Shown here: positions 8,598 through 17,050 of the stretch, one piece after another
Position numbering within the stretch: position 1 is the first letter of the stretch
Layout: each line of letters begins with the position of its first letter
DNA from: Lachnospiraceae bacterium
GTDB lineage: Bacteria; Bacillota; Clostridia; Lachnospirales; Lachnospiraceae
Assembly (NCBI GenBank): GCA_910576125.1
Contig: CAJTHM010000015.1
Location: 111,434-175,433, forward strand
Length of the DNA: 64,000 nt
Direction of reading: 5' to 3'
The notes under the pieces: model-generated
Seen by the model: only the letters and a program-made list of their open reading frames with translations
The model's database searches: none
Told to the model about the DNA's origin: nothing
Program-made: the position numbers and the translations under genes

Positions 8598-9776
8598 TCA
8601 ATGATGGAACAGGCGGATTCCCGTGAACGCCATCACCATGTTGTATTTATCGCAGCATTCTATCACGGCATCATCCCGGACGGAACCGCCGGGCTGGGCG
8701 ATGTATTTCACGCCGCTCTTGCGGGCCCTCTCGATATTGTCCGAGAAAGGGAAGAACGCGTCCGAGCCCAAAGTGACCTCCTGCATCCGGTCAAGCCATG
8801 CGCGCTTCTCTTCCCTGGTAAAGACGGCGGGCTTCACCTTGAAGACCTTCTCCCAGGCGCCGTCTGCCAGCACGTCCATGTACTCGTCCCCGATGTAGAC
8901 GTCTATGGCATTGTCCCGATCCGCACGTCCCAGCTTGTCCACGAACTGCAGGCCCAGCACCTGGGGGGACTGACGCAGGAACCAGTTGTCCGCCTTGGTG
9001 CCCGCCAGCCTGGTGCAGTGGATGCGGGACTGCTGGCCCGCGCCGATGCCGATGGCCTGGCCGCCCTTTACATAGCAGACAGAATTGGACTGGGTGTATT
9101 TCAGGGTAATCAGGGCAATCTTCATGTCTGTCAGGGCTTCCTCCGGAATCTCCTTGTTCGCCGTGACCAGGTTGGACAGCAGATCCCCATTCACATCCAG
9201 CTCGTTCCGCCCCTGTTCAAACGTAATTCCGTATACCTGTTTTCGTTCAAGCGGAGCAGGCGCGTAAGATTCGTCAATCTGAATGACATTATAATTTCCG
9301 CCCTTTTTGGCTTTCAGCATGGCCAGCGCCTCTTCCGTGTAGCCGGGGGCGATGCAGCCGTCGGACACTTCCCGCTTGATCAATCTGGCCGTGTCCTTGT
9401 CGCAGACATCGGACAGGGCGATGAAGTCCCCGAAAGAGGACATCCTGTCGGCGCCTCTGGCCCTGGCGTAGGCACAGGCCAGGGGAGACAGCTCGCCCAG
9501 GTCGTCCACCCAGTAAATCTTCGCAAGGGTCTCGTCCAGAGGGAGGCCCACTGCCGCGCCCGCGGGAGACACATGCTTGAAGGATGTGGCGGCGGGCAGG
9601 CCCGTGGCCGCCTTCAGCTCTTTCACCAGCTGCCAGCCGTTAAAGGCATCCAGGAAATTGATGTAGCCCGGCCTGCCGTTCAGCACGGTGACCGGCAGAT
9701 CGCTGCCGTCCTCCATATAGATCCTGGAAGGCTTCTGGTTGGGGTTGCATCCGTATTTCAGTTCGATTTCTTTCAT
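8598..9776 (-). CDS. Stand-alone AICAR formyltransferase (PurH C-terminal-type)
   Basis: This 392-residue enzyme transfers a formyl group from 10-formyltetrahydrofolate to AICAR, the ninth-to-tenth step of IMP synthesis. It corresponds to the AICARFT half of bifunctional PurH only: A-A-T-S-F-K-H-V-S-P-A-G-A-A contains the K-H catalytic pair region, S-S-F-G-D-F-I-A-L-S-D and Q-S-N-S-V-C-Y-V-K-G-G-Q-A-I-G-I-G-A-G-Q-Q are also family blocks, and the end A-Q-P-G-G-S-V-R-D matches. The N-terminal IMP cyclohydrolase (MGS) domain is missing; a separate cyclohydrolase gene lies 178 bases upstream. I chose the ATG at 9776 (M-K-E-I-E-L-K-Y-G); a longer frame from 9872 would only translate a tandem repeat. 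It is presumably driven by the ZTP-riboswitch promoter. Confidence 0.93.
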   Translation of the reverse strand: MKEIELKYGCNPNQKPSRIYMEDGSDLPVTVLNGRPGYINFLDAFNGWQLVKELKAATGLPAATSFKHVSPAGAAVGLPLDETLAKIYWVDDLGELSPLACAYARARGADRMSSFGDFIALSDVCDKDTARLIKREVSDGCIAPGYTEEALAMLKAKKGGNYNVIQIDESYAPAPLERKQVYGITFEQGRNELDVNGDLLSNLVTANKEIPEEALTDMKIALITLKYTQSNSVCYVKGGQAIGIGAGQQSRIHCTRLAGTKADNWFLRQSPQVLGLQFVDKLGRADRDNAIDVYIGDEYMDVLADGAWEKVFKVKPAVFTREEKRAWLDRMQEVTLGSDAFFPFSDNIERARKSGVKYIAQPGGSVRDDAVIECCDKYNMVMAFTGIRLFHH

Positions 9777-9818
9777 GATTTCGTTTTCCTTTCCTGATTT
9801 TCTGCTTTGCCGCATCGT

Positions 9819-9878
9819 CTGTTTCATTTCCGGCTGTTTCATTTCCGTCTGTTTCATTTCCGGCTTTTCCACTTCCCG
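9819..9878. repeat. 15-bp tandem repeat between the two purine genes
   Basis: Three near-identical 15-base units (CTGTTTCATTTCCGG, one with a final T) run from 9819 to 9863 and a fourth degenerate unit follows. On the minus strand it lies just before the AICAR formyltransferase start. If translated it would read as a Met-Lys-Gln-(Pro/Thr)-Glu repeat, but the family N-terminus begins after it. Confidence 0.8.
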
Positions 9879-9954
9879 CCGTTTGTTTTACGTCTGCCTC
9901 CTTTTACGGGGCATAATCCAACAAAATCCGCGCCATGGCCGGAACGGGCTTCCA

Positions 9955-10680
9955 CTATTGGTTCTTATTTAAAATGCGGGTCTCATACTGTCCTGTGGCA
10001 ATATCGATGAAGCGGACGAACAGGGATACCTTGTTCTCCTCGTTCAGACTCTCCCACAGCATACCCGCGAAGCTGTCGATGTCCCCTTCTATGGCCACAG
10101 TCCCTGGCTCTCCCCGGAAGCTGGGCAGCGGGTCTCCGTCATGCATGTAGGTATGGAGGAAACGGCCCTCCCCGGGGGCTGGGTTGTCATAGGTAAAAGT
10201 ATATCTGTTGCAGCAGGAAGGGTCTCCGCCGTTGCTCTTTAAAATGGACATGCTGTAGTCGAAGCAGCCCTCCCGGATATGCACCAGCCCGGAAATCCTT
10301 GGGGTGTAATTGGGGCCGTCCGGCTCGAACTGGCGGCTGCGCAGGGACTGCTCGAAGGTAAGCCCTTTCGACAGGCCTTCGCAGATGGTGTCCGTCTGAT
10401 CCCCATTTGTGACAATCGTGTCAGTTCCCTGTCCGTCCCCGGCGTCCAGCACACGCACCGGGGCGTAGATGACCAGGCTGGGATCTGACAGCTTGGCCGG
10501 GTCAAAGGCCTGGGTGCGGATGCCCTCTCCTTCCGTGACGAAGATACGGTTGCGGCTGTTCACGCTCCTTCCCATAATAAAGTAGGCAATGACCGCTTTT
10601 TTGCCGTCAGCGGACCGCCCGATGACGATTCCCCTGCCGGGGTACGCATTGTTTTTCAGTTCCTGATTCAGTTGCTGCAT
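9955..10680 (-). CDS. purO: IMP cyclohydrolase, stand-alone PurO type
   Basis: This 241-residue protein would close FAICAR to IMP, the last step of de novo purine synthesis. It is unlike the MGS-fold cyclohydrolase domain of PurH and fits the Ntn-hydrolase-like IMP_cyclohyd family first known from archaea: Y-P-G-R-G-I-V-I-G near the N-terminus, Y-F-I-M-G-R-S-V-N-S-R-N-R, V-T-N-G-D-Q-T-D-T-I around residue 92, Y-T-P-R-I-S-G near 126, and E-G-D-I-D-S-F late. Together with the AICAR formyltransferase gene downstream it replaces bifunctional PurH. It is the first gene after the ZTP riboswitch and terminator, so its transcription should rise when AICAR ribotide accumulates. The start is an ATG after GAGGGAAAAG. 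Confidence 0.9.
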   Translation of the reverse strand: MQQLNQELKNNAYPGRGIVIGRSADGKKAVIAYFIMGRSVNSRNRIFVTEGEGIRTQAFDPAKLSDPSLVIYAPVRVLDAGDGQGTDTIVTNGDQTDTICEGLSKGLTFEQSLRSRQFEPDGPNYTPRISGLVHIREGCFDYSMSILKSNGGDPSCCNRYTFTYDNPAPGEGRFLHTYMHDGDPLPSFRGEPGTVAIEGDIDSFAGMLWESLNEENKVSLFVRFIDIATGQYETRILNKNQ

Positions 10681-10760
10681 CTCTTTTCCCTCCTGATTCC
10701 AGCTCCGTATATCCCCCGCCAGATATCAATACGCGGGGCATATACTGTTTTGAGTTCCGT

Positions 10761-10817
10761 CAAACAAAACAAACCGACTCTCCGGGCACCAAAAACAAGC
10801 GGTGCCCAGACGGTCGG
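10761..10817 (-). terminator. Riboswitch-controlled terminator upstream of the purine operon
   Basis: On the minus strand GGTGCCC and flanking bases pair across a U-rich loop (CTGGGCACC with GGTGCCCGG, extended by CCGAC with GTCGG), followed by TTTGTTTTGTTTG. The 5' arm is the conserved CUGGGCA strand of the ZTP aptamer, so aptamer folding and termination are mutually exclusive. That predicts expression ON when ligand is bound. Confidence 0.85.
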
Positions 10818-10890
10818 CTTCTACTCACTGCACTCCCTGTGGGTCATCCCACTTCCGTCAGTCATACAGTTCATTCTCTCAGAGATTCCA
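10774..10890 (-). promoter_or_regulatory. ZTP (ZMP) riboswitch, pfl motif
   Basis: The minus-strand leader of the purine operon contains the conserved blocks of the pfl/ZTP aptamer in order: GACTGACGGAAGTGGGA, a short hairpin with GGGATGACCC and CACAGGGAG, and finally CCGACCGTCTGGGCACC, matching the invariant CCGCCUGGGCA strand with one substitution. ZTP riboswitches sense AICAR ribotide (ZMP) or ZTP, which build up when 10-formyl-THF is limiting, and they commonly control purine and one-carbon genes. Here the regulated genes consume ZMP directly. The 5' border is approximate. Confidence 0.88.
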
Positions 10891-10935
10891 TATTCTTCAG
10901 CGGCCAACTCTGATTTCTCAGGCGGCCTGCTTTTT

Positions 10936-10964
10936 ATCTTACACTTTCCTTTCGGAATATGCAA
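10936..10964 (-). promoter_or_regulatory. Candidate promoter of riboswitch-purine operon
   Basis: Minus strand TTGCAT (10964-10959), 17-base spacer, TAAGAT (10941-10936). Matches to consensus are moderate, but spacing is right and it lies just before the aptamer. Confidence 0.5.
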
Positions 10965-11063
10965 GGACTTTTTGGAATTTATTTGTGCTTTATTTGTGCT
11001 TTTTCCTTTTCTTTTGGCAAATAAGTTTTCCATTGCACTTTCCAAAAATAGGCAAAATTCCAG

Positions 11064-11092
11064 TTGAAAAATCCTGGAGAAAATACTATAAT
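11064..11092 (+). promoter_or_regulatory. Sigma-A promoter for the flagellin gene
   Basis: TTGAAA (11064-11069), 17-base spacer, TATAAT (11087-11092). This is a near-consensus housekeeping promoter. No sigma-D/sigma-28 element (TAAA-N15-GCCGATAA) was seen. Confidence 0.75.
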
Positions 11093-11167
11093 GAAGAAAA
11101 GCAGGTACGAGCGAAAGGTTATGTGCTTTTATTGGAATATAAATATAGAAGAACAGGAGGTTCCGTT

Positions 11168-11926
11168 ATGAGTAGCATGACTGTAACCAATAGAATTTAT
11201 AATTCATATTCCCATCTCTCCAGCGGCAAGCGTATCAACACCGCGGCTGACGATGCGGCAGGGCTTGCCATCGGCAAGAAAATGCAGGCCCAGGAGACCG
11301 GGCTGAACGTAGGTGCCCAGAACGCGAAAGAAGGCATGGGCGCTCTGAATGTGGCCGACGGCGCCCTGGGCGGCGTGATGGATTATCTGCAGAGAATCCG
11401 TGATTTGGCTCTGCGCTCCATGAACGGCCTTGCTTCCGCATCAGACAAGAAATATTACCAGGACGAAATCAACCAGCTGAAAGACGGCATCCAGTCCATG
11501 TCCAAGACCACTTCCCTGAACGAGCAGAAGCTCCTGGACGGAAGTATGGCCGACATGCACATCGCCACCAATCCCGACGGAAGCGGCATGCGCATCGGCA
11601 TGGCCAATTCCACGCTGGAGGCGCTGGGCATCGCAGATTTCGATGTGACCAAGAAGTTCAGTCTGGACACCATCGATGACGCCATCAGCAGAGTGGCCAG
11701 CCAGAGAAGCAGCCTGGGCGCTTCCACCAACCGTCTGGAACATGCCTATAACTACAATACAGGCGCAAGCTTAGAGCAGCTCAGCTCCAGGAGCCGCATC
11801 GAAGATTTGGATATGCCCCAGGCCATTTCCGAGAAGAAGAAAGAGGATTTGCTCAGCGAGTACAGGAACCTGATGCTGAAGAAGCAGATGAATCAGGATT
11901 CCATGGTGCTGAAATTGTTCCAGTAG
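11168..11926 (+). CDS. Short flagellin-like protein
   Basis: A 252-residue flagellin homologue made almost only of the conserved D0/D1 helices. The N-terminal half has L-S-S-G-K-R-I-N-T-A-A-D-D-A-A-G-L-A-I and A-K-E-G-M-G-A-L-N-V-A-D-G-A-L; the C-terminal half has Q-R-S-S-L-G-A-S-T-N-R-L-E-H-A and ends in M-V-L-K-L-F-Q. The exposed variable D2/D3 region is missing. The start is the ATG at 11168 after ACAGGAGG; the longer open frame upstream is not supported. No chaperone, cap, hook or motor genes are nearby. Flagellin C-termini usually end in L-L-Q or L-L-R, so the end is slightly unusual. It may be a minor filament subunit or the product of an orphan locus; a terminator follows. Confidence 0.9.
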   Translation: MSSMTVTNRIYNSYSHLSSGKRINTAADDAAGLAIGKKMQAQETGLNVGAQNAKEGMGALNVADGALGGVMDYLQRIRDLALRSMNGLASASDKKYYQDEINQLKDGIQSMSKTTSLNEQKLLDGSMADMHIATNPDGSGMRIGMANSTLEALGIADFDVTKKFSLDTIDDAISRVASQRSSLGASTNRLEHAYNYNTGASLEQLSSRSRIEDLDMPQAISEKKKEDLLSEYRNLMLKKQMNQDSMVLKLFQ

Positions 11927-11983
11927 AACCTGGTGCCAGCTGCAGCCGCGCTCCGCGGATCGGCTCATTGAACCGAAAGCATA

Positions 11984-12022
11984 CCGGACTTATGATGACA
12001 GTCATGGGTCCGGCTTCTTTTT
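11984..12022 (+). terminator. Rho-independent terminator after flagellin
   Basis: CCGGAC (11984-11989) pairs with GTCCGG (12008-12013), with an inner ATGA/TCAT extension, followed by CTTCTTTTT. It separates the flagellin transcript from the amidohydrolase gene. Confidence 0.7.
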
Positions 12023-12049
12023 ACGAAAAAGCAGGAGGTATTGTGCGAT

Positions 12050-13333
12050 ATGAAGACAGCTTTTACGAATCTGGTTCTCCTCGACGGCAGCGAGAATATG
12101 ATTCCCCGGCGGGACTGTGCCGTTCTTGTGGACGGAGACAAAATCACAGCAATCCTGCCCCAAAAGGAATGTGATTTCACAGACTTTGAGGTTGTGGATC
12201 TGCAAGGCCGGTATCTGATGCCCGGCCTGATCAATCTGCATGTCCATATCCCGGCGAGCGGGAAACCCGTCAAAAAGCCCATGGATGCCAAAAAGAGCGT
12301 GAAGCTGGCCACCTCCAACGCCCTGACCCGCAAGTACATCGAGCACATGTACAAGGTCTATTGCCGCACGGAGCTTTTCAGCGGCGTCACCACTTTCCGC
12401 TCTGTGGGCGGCATAGAGAATTACGACACCCGGATCCGCGACCTGATCAATGCAGGCAAGACCCCGGGCCCCCGCATTCTGGCAGGCAACATGGCGGTAT
12501 CCGTGCCGGAGGGGCATATGGCAGGCTCTCTGGCCTATGAGGCCACCACTCCCGAAGAGGCGGCCATGTATGTCCGCAGAATCGCCGGGGACAAGCCTGA
12601 CCTGATAAAGCTCATGATTACAGGCGGCGTGCTGGATGCCGCCGTAAAGGGAGAGCCTGGCGTCCTGAAGATGTCTCCGGCACTGGTAAAGAGCGCCTGT
12701 GAGGAAGCGCATAAGCTGGGGCTTCCCGTGGCCGCTCATGTGGAGAGCCCGGAGGGCCTCCGCACAGCGCTGGAAAACGGCGTGGACACCATCGAGCACG
12801 GTGCAAAGCCGGATGCGGAAATCCTGCGCCTGTTCCAGAAGACAGGCGCGGTCCATGTGGCCACCCTCTCCCCCGCTCTGCCCTATGCCCTCTTTGACCC
12901 GGAGGTCAGCCATGTAAGCGAAACGGAACGGTACAATGGGGAAATCGTCTTCAAGGGAATCGTGGAATGCGCGAAGCAATGCCTGGCAAACGACATTCCG
13001 GTAGGTCTGGGCACGGATACCGGATGTCCTTATGTGACCCATTACGGCATGTGGCGGGAACTGCAGTACTTCCATAAATGCTGCGGCGTCCCAAACTCCT
13101 TTGCGCTGTATACCGCCACAAAGCGCAACGCGGAAATCGCAGGCATCGGGGATGTGACAGGAAGCATTGAGACCGGCAAATCCGCCGACTTCATCGTCTG
13201 CGAAAAGAATCCTCTGGATGACCTGACTGCCCTGCGCGATTTAAGCATGGTGGTGGCCCGGGGCGAGATTTTCCGTGATCCTAAAGTGAAGAAGATGCCG
13301 GAGGTGGAGGCAGAGCTGGATAAATTCATGTAA
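12050..13333 (+). CDS. Metal-dependent amidohydrolase family protein
   Basis: A 427-residue cytoplasmic hydrolase of the amidohydrolase superfamily, close to the imidazolonepropionase/prolidase-like branch. It has the metal pair H-V-H in G-L-I-N-L-H-V-H (about residues 64 and 66), a lysine in L-I-K-L-M-I-T-G-G (about 187) that could be the carboxylated metal bridge, histidines in A-A-H-V-E-S and T-I-E-H-G, and the catalytic Asp in G-L-G-T-D-T-G-C. The ends form the small beta-sandwich (V-V-D-L-Q-G-R-Y-L-M-P-G; G-K-S-A-D-F-I-V). The ATG at 12050 is preferred because AGGAGG lies 11 bases ahead; a TTG at 12041 is only two bases from it. The substrate is not predictable; the gene stands alone. 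Confidence 0.87.
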   Translation: MKTAFTNLVLLDGSENMIPRRDCAVLVDGDKITAILPQKECDFTDFEVVDLQGRYLMPGLINLHVHIPASGKPVKKPMDAKKSVKLATSNALTRKYIEHMYKVYCRTELFSGVTTFRSVGGIENYDTRIRDLINAGKTPGPRILAGNMAVSVPEGHMAGSLAYEATTPEEAAMYVRRIAGDKPDLIKLMITGGVLDAAVKGEPGVLKMSPALVKSACEEAHKLGLPVAAHVESPEGLRTALENGVDTIEHGAKPDAEILRLFQKTGAVHVATLSPALPYALFDPEVSHVSETERYNGEIVFKGIVECAKQCLANDIPVGLGTDTGCPYVTHYGMWRELQYFHKCCGVPNSFALYTATKRNAEIAGIGDVTGSIETGKSADFIVCEKNPLDDLTALRDLSMVVARGEIFRDPKVKKMPEVEAELDKFM

Positions 13334-13422
13334 AATGCACAGGCATCGGAAATCCTGTCCGTAGCGGTGTGAAATCAGTGGATGGATATACAGATTATAA
13401 TCGGCTTTAAATCCCATTTTTT

Positions 13423-14784
13423 CTATATCGCCTGACACGCAAAGGGTTTCTGGGAAAGCCCGACGACACATGTATTGTCCGTCTGTATACCGCTCATTTC
13501 AATTTCGCCTTCTTTCTGCCAGGTGAGTATCAGGGGTTCCGATTCATTATTTTTCAGCACAAGATTTTTGAGCACTATTTTTTTATAATGATTTGCCTGC
13601 ATGAGCGGCTCTTTCTGTGCCCCATCCCGAAAAGATATCTCCGAGTTAGTTATCTCTAATTCCAATGGGACCTCTTTCGATCCATATGCAGTACTCGTCA
13701 TGCCTATATTCGTCGCTTTAATATTATGTAATTGCAGGGATTTCAAAGGCCGGTTCTTCTGCCATGTCTCATTGCCAGAAAAATTATAATGCAATAAGCG
13801 ATCCGCACCATCAATCTCACAGTCAGACAGAATGATGTTTCCCGGCTGCAACTCAATCGGAAAAGAGAAATCTGCAAAATAAGTGAATGCACTCAGCATA
13901 TTCTTACGCTTTCCCTCAGAAGACGCTGCCGCTCCACGCCTTTTTTCCTCCAGAGTCAGACTTCCCCGGAAGAAGTAACGGCATGGTCCGAACATTTTAC
14001 ATTTTTCCACCAATACATTCGTACCGCCGAACCGCAGCGCGCTGCAGGCGGAATTCATGATGCATTCCCCCACGTACACATTCAGGTTTGCAGTCCCTGC
14101 TACACAGTCATCTCCTGTATAAAATCCGCACTGTGTGACGCGGACATTTTTGCAGGATTTCAAATGGATTCCGTCATGGCCTGCCAGGACAGTCACATTA
14201 CCCACAGCTACATTCTCACAGCAGAAAATCGCATGGGCCCAATTGCCGCTATTTTGAATCGTATAGCCGCTCAGCCTGACATTCCCGCAATGCCACAGGC
14301 TGATTCCGTGAGGCCCGCGATAGTATTCCTCTCCTTGCTCATCATAACAATCACTGCCGTCGATAACAGCTCCCTCTTCCCCGATGACTCCTGTATTCTG
14401 CGCCCGATACGCGCGAATCAGAGCATTGTTCCAGCGGCTTCCCGGCCTGGATGCAACAGATACCCTGCCCGGCGTGCCGGCCGGCGTCCATGCCGCCTCC
14501 ACGAGGTCTTCTTCCTCAAAGGGCTCTATCCTATCCTCCCTGTATGCGCAGTAGTCCTGCGGGGCGCGAGTGCCTTTCAGACGGGCCCCTCCCAGCAGGC
14601 GCAGATAGACATCGCTTCTGAGCCGTATTCCTCCTGTAATGAATTCTCCAGCCGGTATCACCACGATTCCCCCGCCGCGCTCATAGCAAAAATCGATGGC
14701 CGCCTGAATGGCTTTAGTCTGTACACAGGATTCATTGACTTTCAGTCCAAACTCGCATGCGGATATTTCATATTTTAATGACAT
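13423..14784 (-). CDS. GH28-like (polygalacturonase family) right-handed beta-helix protein
   Basis: A 453-residue glycoside hydrolase-like protein. The N-terminus (T-K-A-I-Q-A-A-I-D, then G-G-G-I-V-V-I-P-A-G-E-F-I-T-G) is typical of GH28 and pectate-lyase-superfamily beta-helices, and the rest has the repetitive C-x-N-V-x-V turns. Acidic candidates are G-H-D-G-I-H (about 202) and T-G-D-D-C-V-A (about 223), equivalent to the Asp motifs of polygalacturonases; the canonical G-H-G and R-I-K motifs are not clear. No signal peptide is seen, so it would act in the cytoplasm on imported oligosaccharides. It is the last gene of the operon with the AraC regulator and the sugar importer, pointing to pectin- or rhamnogalacturonan-like substrates. 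Confidence 0.85.
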   Translation of the reverse strand: MSLKYEISACEFGLKVNESCVQTKAIQAAIDFCYERGGGIVVIPAGEFITGGIRLRSDVYLRLLGGARLKGTRAPQDYCAYREDRIEPFEEEDLVEAAWTPAGTPGRVSVASRPGSRWNNALIRAYRAQNTGVIGEEGAVIDGSDCYDEQGEEYYRGPHGISLWHCGNVRLSGYTIQNSGNWAHAIFCCENVAVGNVTVLAGHDGIHLKSCKNVRVTQCGFYTGDDCVAGTANLNVYVGECIMNSACSALRFGGTNVLVEKCKMFGPCRYFFRGSLTLEEKRRGAAASSEGKRKNMLSAFTYFADFSFPIELQPGNIILSDCEIDGADRLLHYNFSGNETWQKNRPLKSLQLHNIKATNIGMTSTAYGSKEVPLELEITNSEISFRDGAQKEPLMQANHYKKIVLKNLVLKNNESEPLILTWQKEGEIEMSGIQTDNTCVVGLSQKPFACQAI

Positions 14785-14812
14785 TTTCTCCCTCCCGTCC
14801 TATCTCTAAAGT

Positions 14813-17050
14813 TCAGTCTGCACTGTCTGCAAATCCGCTGGCGCGGTACTCACCGGGGGACATGCCCCTGATTTTTTTAAATGCTCTCCGAAAGCTTACA
14901 TCTGAGGAATATCCTACCGCTTCCGCGATATCACTGATTTTCATATCTGTATTTTTAATCAGCTTACATGCCCTCTCCATGCGCCGTTTCTCAATCACTA
15001 CAGAAACCGGCTCTCCGTACTGACTGCTGAACAGATTGGATATATAATTCTCATGAAGCCCCAATGCCTGAGAAATCTGCTTTAAAGACAGCATATTGTC
15101 ACAGTAGTTCTCATTGATATATTGCATGATCTTAAGTGCCGTATGTTGTTTCGCGTCATTCTTTCTGCTCACGATGCTCTCTGTGATGATATCCACCGTC
15201 TCTAAAACAAGCTGGAAAAAGCTCATGCTGCTCTTCTTGCTCTGCATCATATCCAGTCTGTCTTCGATGGAAATCTCATATTTTCCTGCCAGCAGAATCA
15301 ACAAATCCCGAAGCTTTCCCTCTATGGCTTCCGAAGCGCTGGCCGTCAGAATCCTTTCATTCTCCTCAAAATTTTCCCTGTATATCTTCCGGATGAGCCC
15401 TCTCGCCTCCGCTCCTTTGCCCGCGATCACATAGTCGCTTATCATCTCATCGTACTCTTTCGGATAAAAGTAAACATCCTCCAGCTGCACCAGTTCCGAA
15501 TACAGGTGTACATTTTTTCCGGAACTCTCCCGGTACCGCAGCACCGCTCTTGCCTGTTGATAGGACTCGCTTATCTGGTATATGGAATCCACCATATTTC
15601 CCACGCCGATTTCCATATCGATTTTATAGCAATACGCAATTTCCACATTCATCCTGGAAACGATATCCTCTGCCACACCTTTCAAATCCCTGCCATCCAT
15701 ATACAGCACGCAGATTGTCTCTCTGGAAGAAGTGTCAAAAACTTCAAATTTTCTTTCTATGATTTCCTCCAGAAAACTTTTCGTAAAATCCTTTACCGTA
15801 ATGTTCTCGGAAACAAAAGTCCGATAAGACACGCCCTTGTATCTGATGCACAGAACCGCGCACTTCCCATCCAGCAGCGATTCCCTGCCAAGCGCCTTTG
15901 AACTCTCTTCCGGACCTTCATAAGTATTGCGAATCAGCTTATCAAGCACTTCATATTTGCGAGCATCTTTCAGTCTGAGCGTGTCCTCTTTCATTCTGTC
16001 ATTCTCGGCAATGAGATTGCCCGCATATTCCTTTATCACCTTATATCCTACAATACTGTCTTCCTCTTTCCGAAACAGCGCCAGTATCTCCTGAATCTCC
16101 CTGTGATTACGAAAGGTAAAGTACGCGCAGAGCATCGCGCTGACCACCAGCGATACCCCCATCAAAAACCATACATACCATGTGCTTGCATCAATGCCGC
16201 CTCTCACGCTGAAATTTGACAGACCGATTTTCATCTTCCACAACCTGTCGCCGGACTGCCAGACCATCCCATATACTTTCTGCCTATCCATCTCCAGGAT
16301 CCGCAGGCCCCCTGTACTATCATCCGGGAACATCTCTTCATACTGATTTCCATTTCCGTAAATCAGATTCCCCTGATAGTCATACAGATACAGTTCGTCT
16401 CCTTCCTCCAGAACATCAAGCAGATCATCCAGAATCTCCTCTGTCTCCATGGACAGCACTAGCTGAAGCTGATTGTTGCTGATCTGAAAAGGCAGCATCA
16501 ACCTATATTCAATCACTTCCGTAGCTTTTTGATACAGTTCCACTTTCATGCTGGGACTGAACTCATATCCTTTTGAAAAGGCATCTAACCGCTCCACGCC
16601 CTCTGTCGGCAGATAGCCATCCAGCAAGTATGCGAACCTGAAATAATCCGACGCATTACTGTAGACCGTTCTGGGAGTAATGATTCGATGATTGCTTTTG
16701 TCATACAGATACATAATCGCCACATCGCTGTTGGTCAGGAAATTACTGAGCAATTCCATGATTTCCATGTTGTCCACCAGGGAGAGCTCCTCCCCCTTTA
16801 AGCTCTTATAGACATAACGCACTATGATATCATTTTCTTCAATCATATAGGATAAAGTTTTTACATTGCTTATCTTTGAATAGAATCTTTCAACTGCGGA
16901 TTCAATATTTTTCTGTTTGTCTGTCACGATTTTTTCCAGATAAGCATCTGTGACCATTTTTCCCAGCCAAAAAACCGCAATAATCGGCAAAAAAACTGTA
17001 AACATGTACGGCAGTGCCAGCACAAATATAGACCTTGCTCTCTTCCTCAT
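14813..17050 (-). CDS. Membrane sensor-type AraC family regulator
   Basis: A regulator of about 745 residues. An N-terminal membrane helix (F-V-L-A-L-P-Y-M-F-T-V-F-L-P-I) and a second near residue 290 (W-F-L-M-G-V-S-L-V-V) enclose an extracytoplasmic sensor region; a cytoplasmic linker follows, and the C-terminal 100 residues are an AraC HTH domain (I-N-E-N-Y-C-D-N-M-L-S-L, I-S-D-I-A-E-A-V-G-Y-S-S-D-V-S-F, F-K-K-I-R-G-M-S-P-G-E-Y-R). Such proteins act in place of two-component systems next to LplABC-type importers. I prefer the ATG at 17050 (M-R-K-R-A-R-S-I-F), which matches the family and follows AGGAAGAG; longer starts at 17113 (ATG) or 17146 (TTG) overlap or abut the binding-protein gene. 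It probably activates its own operon. Confidence 0.9.
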   Translation of the reverse strand: MRKRARSIFVLALPYMFTVFLPIIAVFWLGKMVTDAYLEKIVTDKQKNIESAVERFYSKISNVKTLSYMIEENDIIVRYVYKSLKGEELSLVDNMEIMELLSNFLTNSDVAIMYLYDKSNHRIITPRTVYSNASDYFRFAYLLDGYLPTEGVERLDAFSKGYEFSPSMKVELYQKATEVIEYRLMLPFQISNNQLQLVLSMETEEILDDLLDVLEEGDELYLYDYQGNLIYGNGNQYEEMFPDDSTGGLRILEMDRQKVYGMVWQSGDRLWKMKIGLSNFSVRGGIDASTWYVWFLMGVSLVVSAMLCAYFTFRNHREIQEILALFRKEEDSIVGYKVIKEYAGNLIAENDRMKEDTLRLKDARKYEVLDKLIRNTYEGPEESSKALGRESLLDGKCAVLCIRYKGVSYRTFVSENITVKDFTKSFLEEIIERKFEVFDTSSRETICVLYMDGRDLKGVAEDIVSRMNVEIAYCYKIDMEIGVGNMVDSIYQISESYQQARAVLRYRESSGKNVHLYSELVQLEDVYFYPKEYDEMISDYVIAGKGAEARGLIRKIYRENFEENERILTASASEAIEGKLRDLLILLAGKYEISIEDRLDMMQSKKSSMSFFQLVLETVDIITESIVSRKNDAKQHTALKIMQYINENYCDNMLSLKQISQALGLHENYISNLFSSQYGEPVSVVIEKRRMERACKLIKNTDMKISDIAEAVGYSSDVSFRRAFKKIRGMSPGEYRASGFADSAD

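Noticed and set aside
10681..10890. Purine (guanine/adenine) riboswitch before the purine operon
   Set aside because: The guanine aptamer core (three-way junction with conserved loops) is absent; the conserved strands match the ZTP motif instead.
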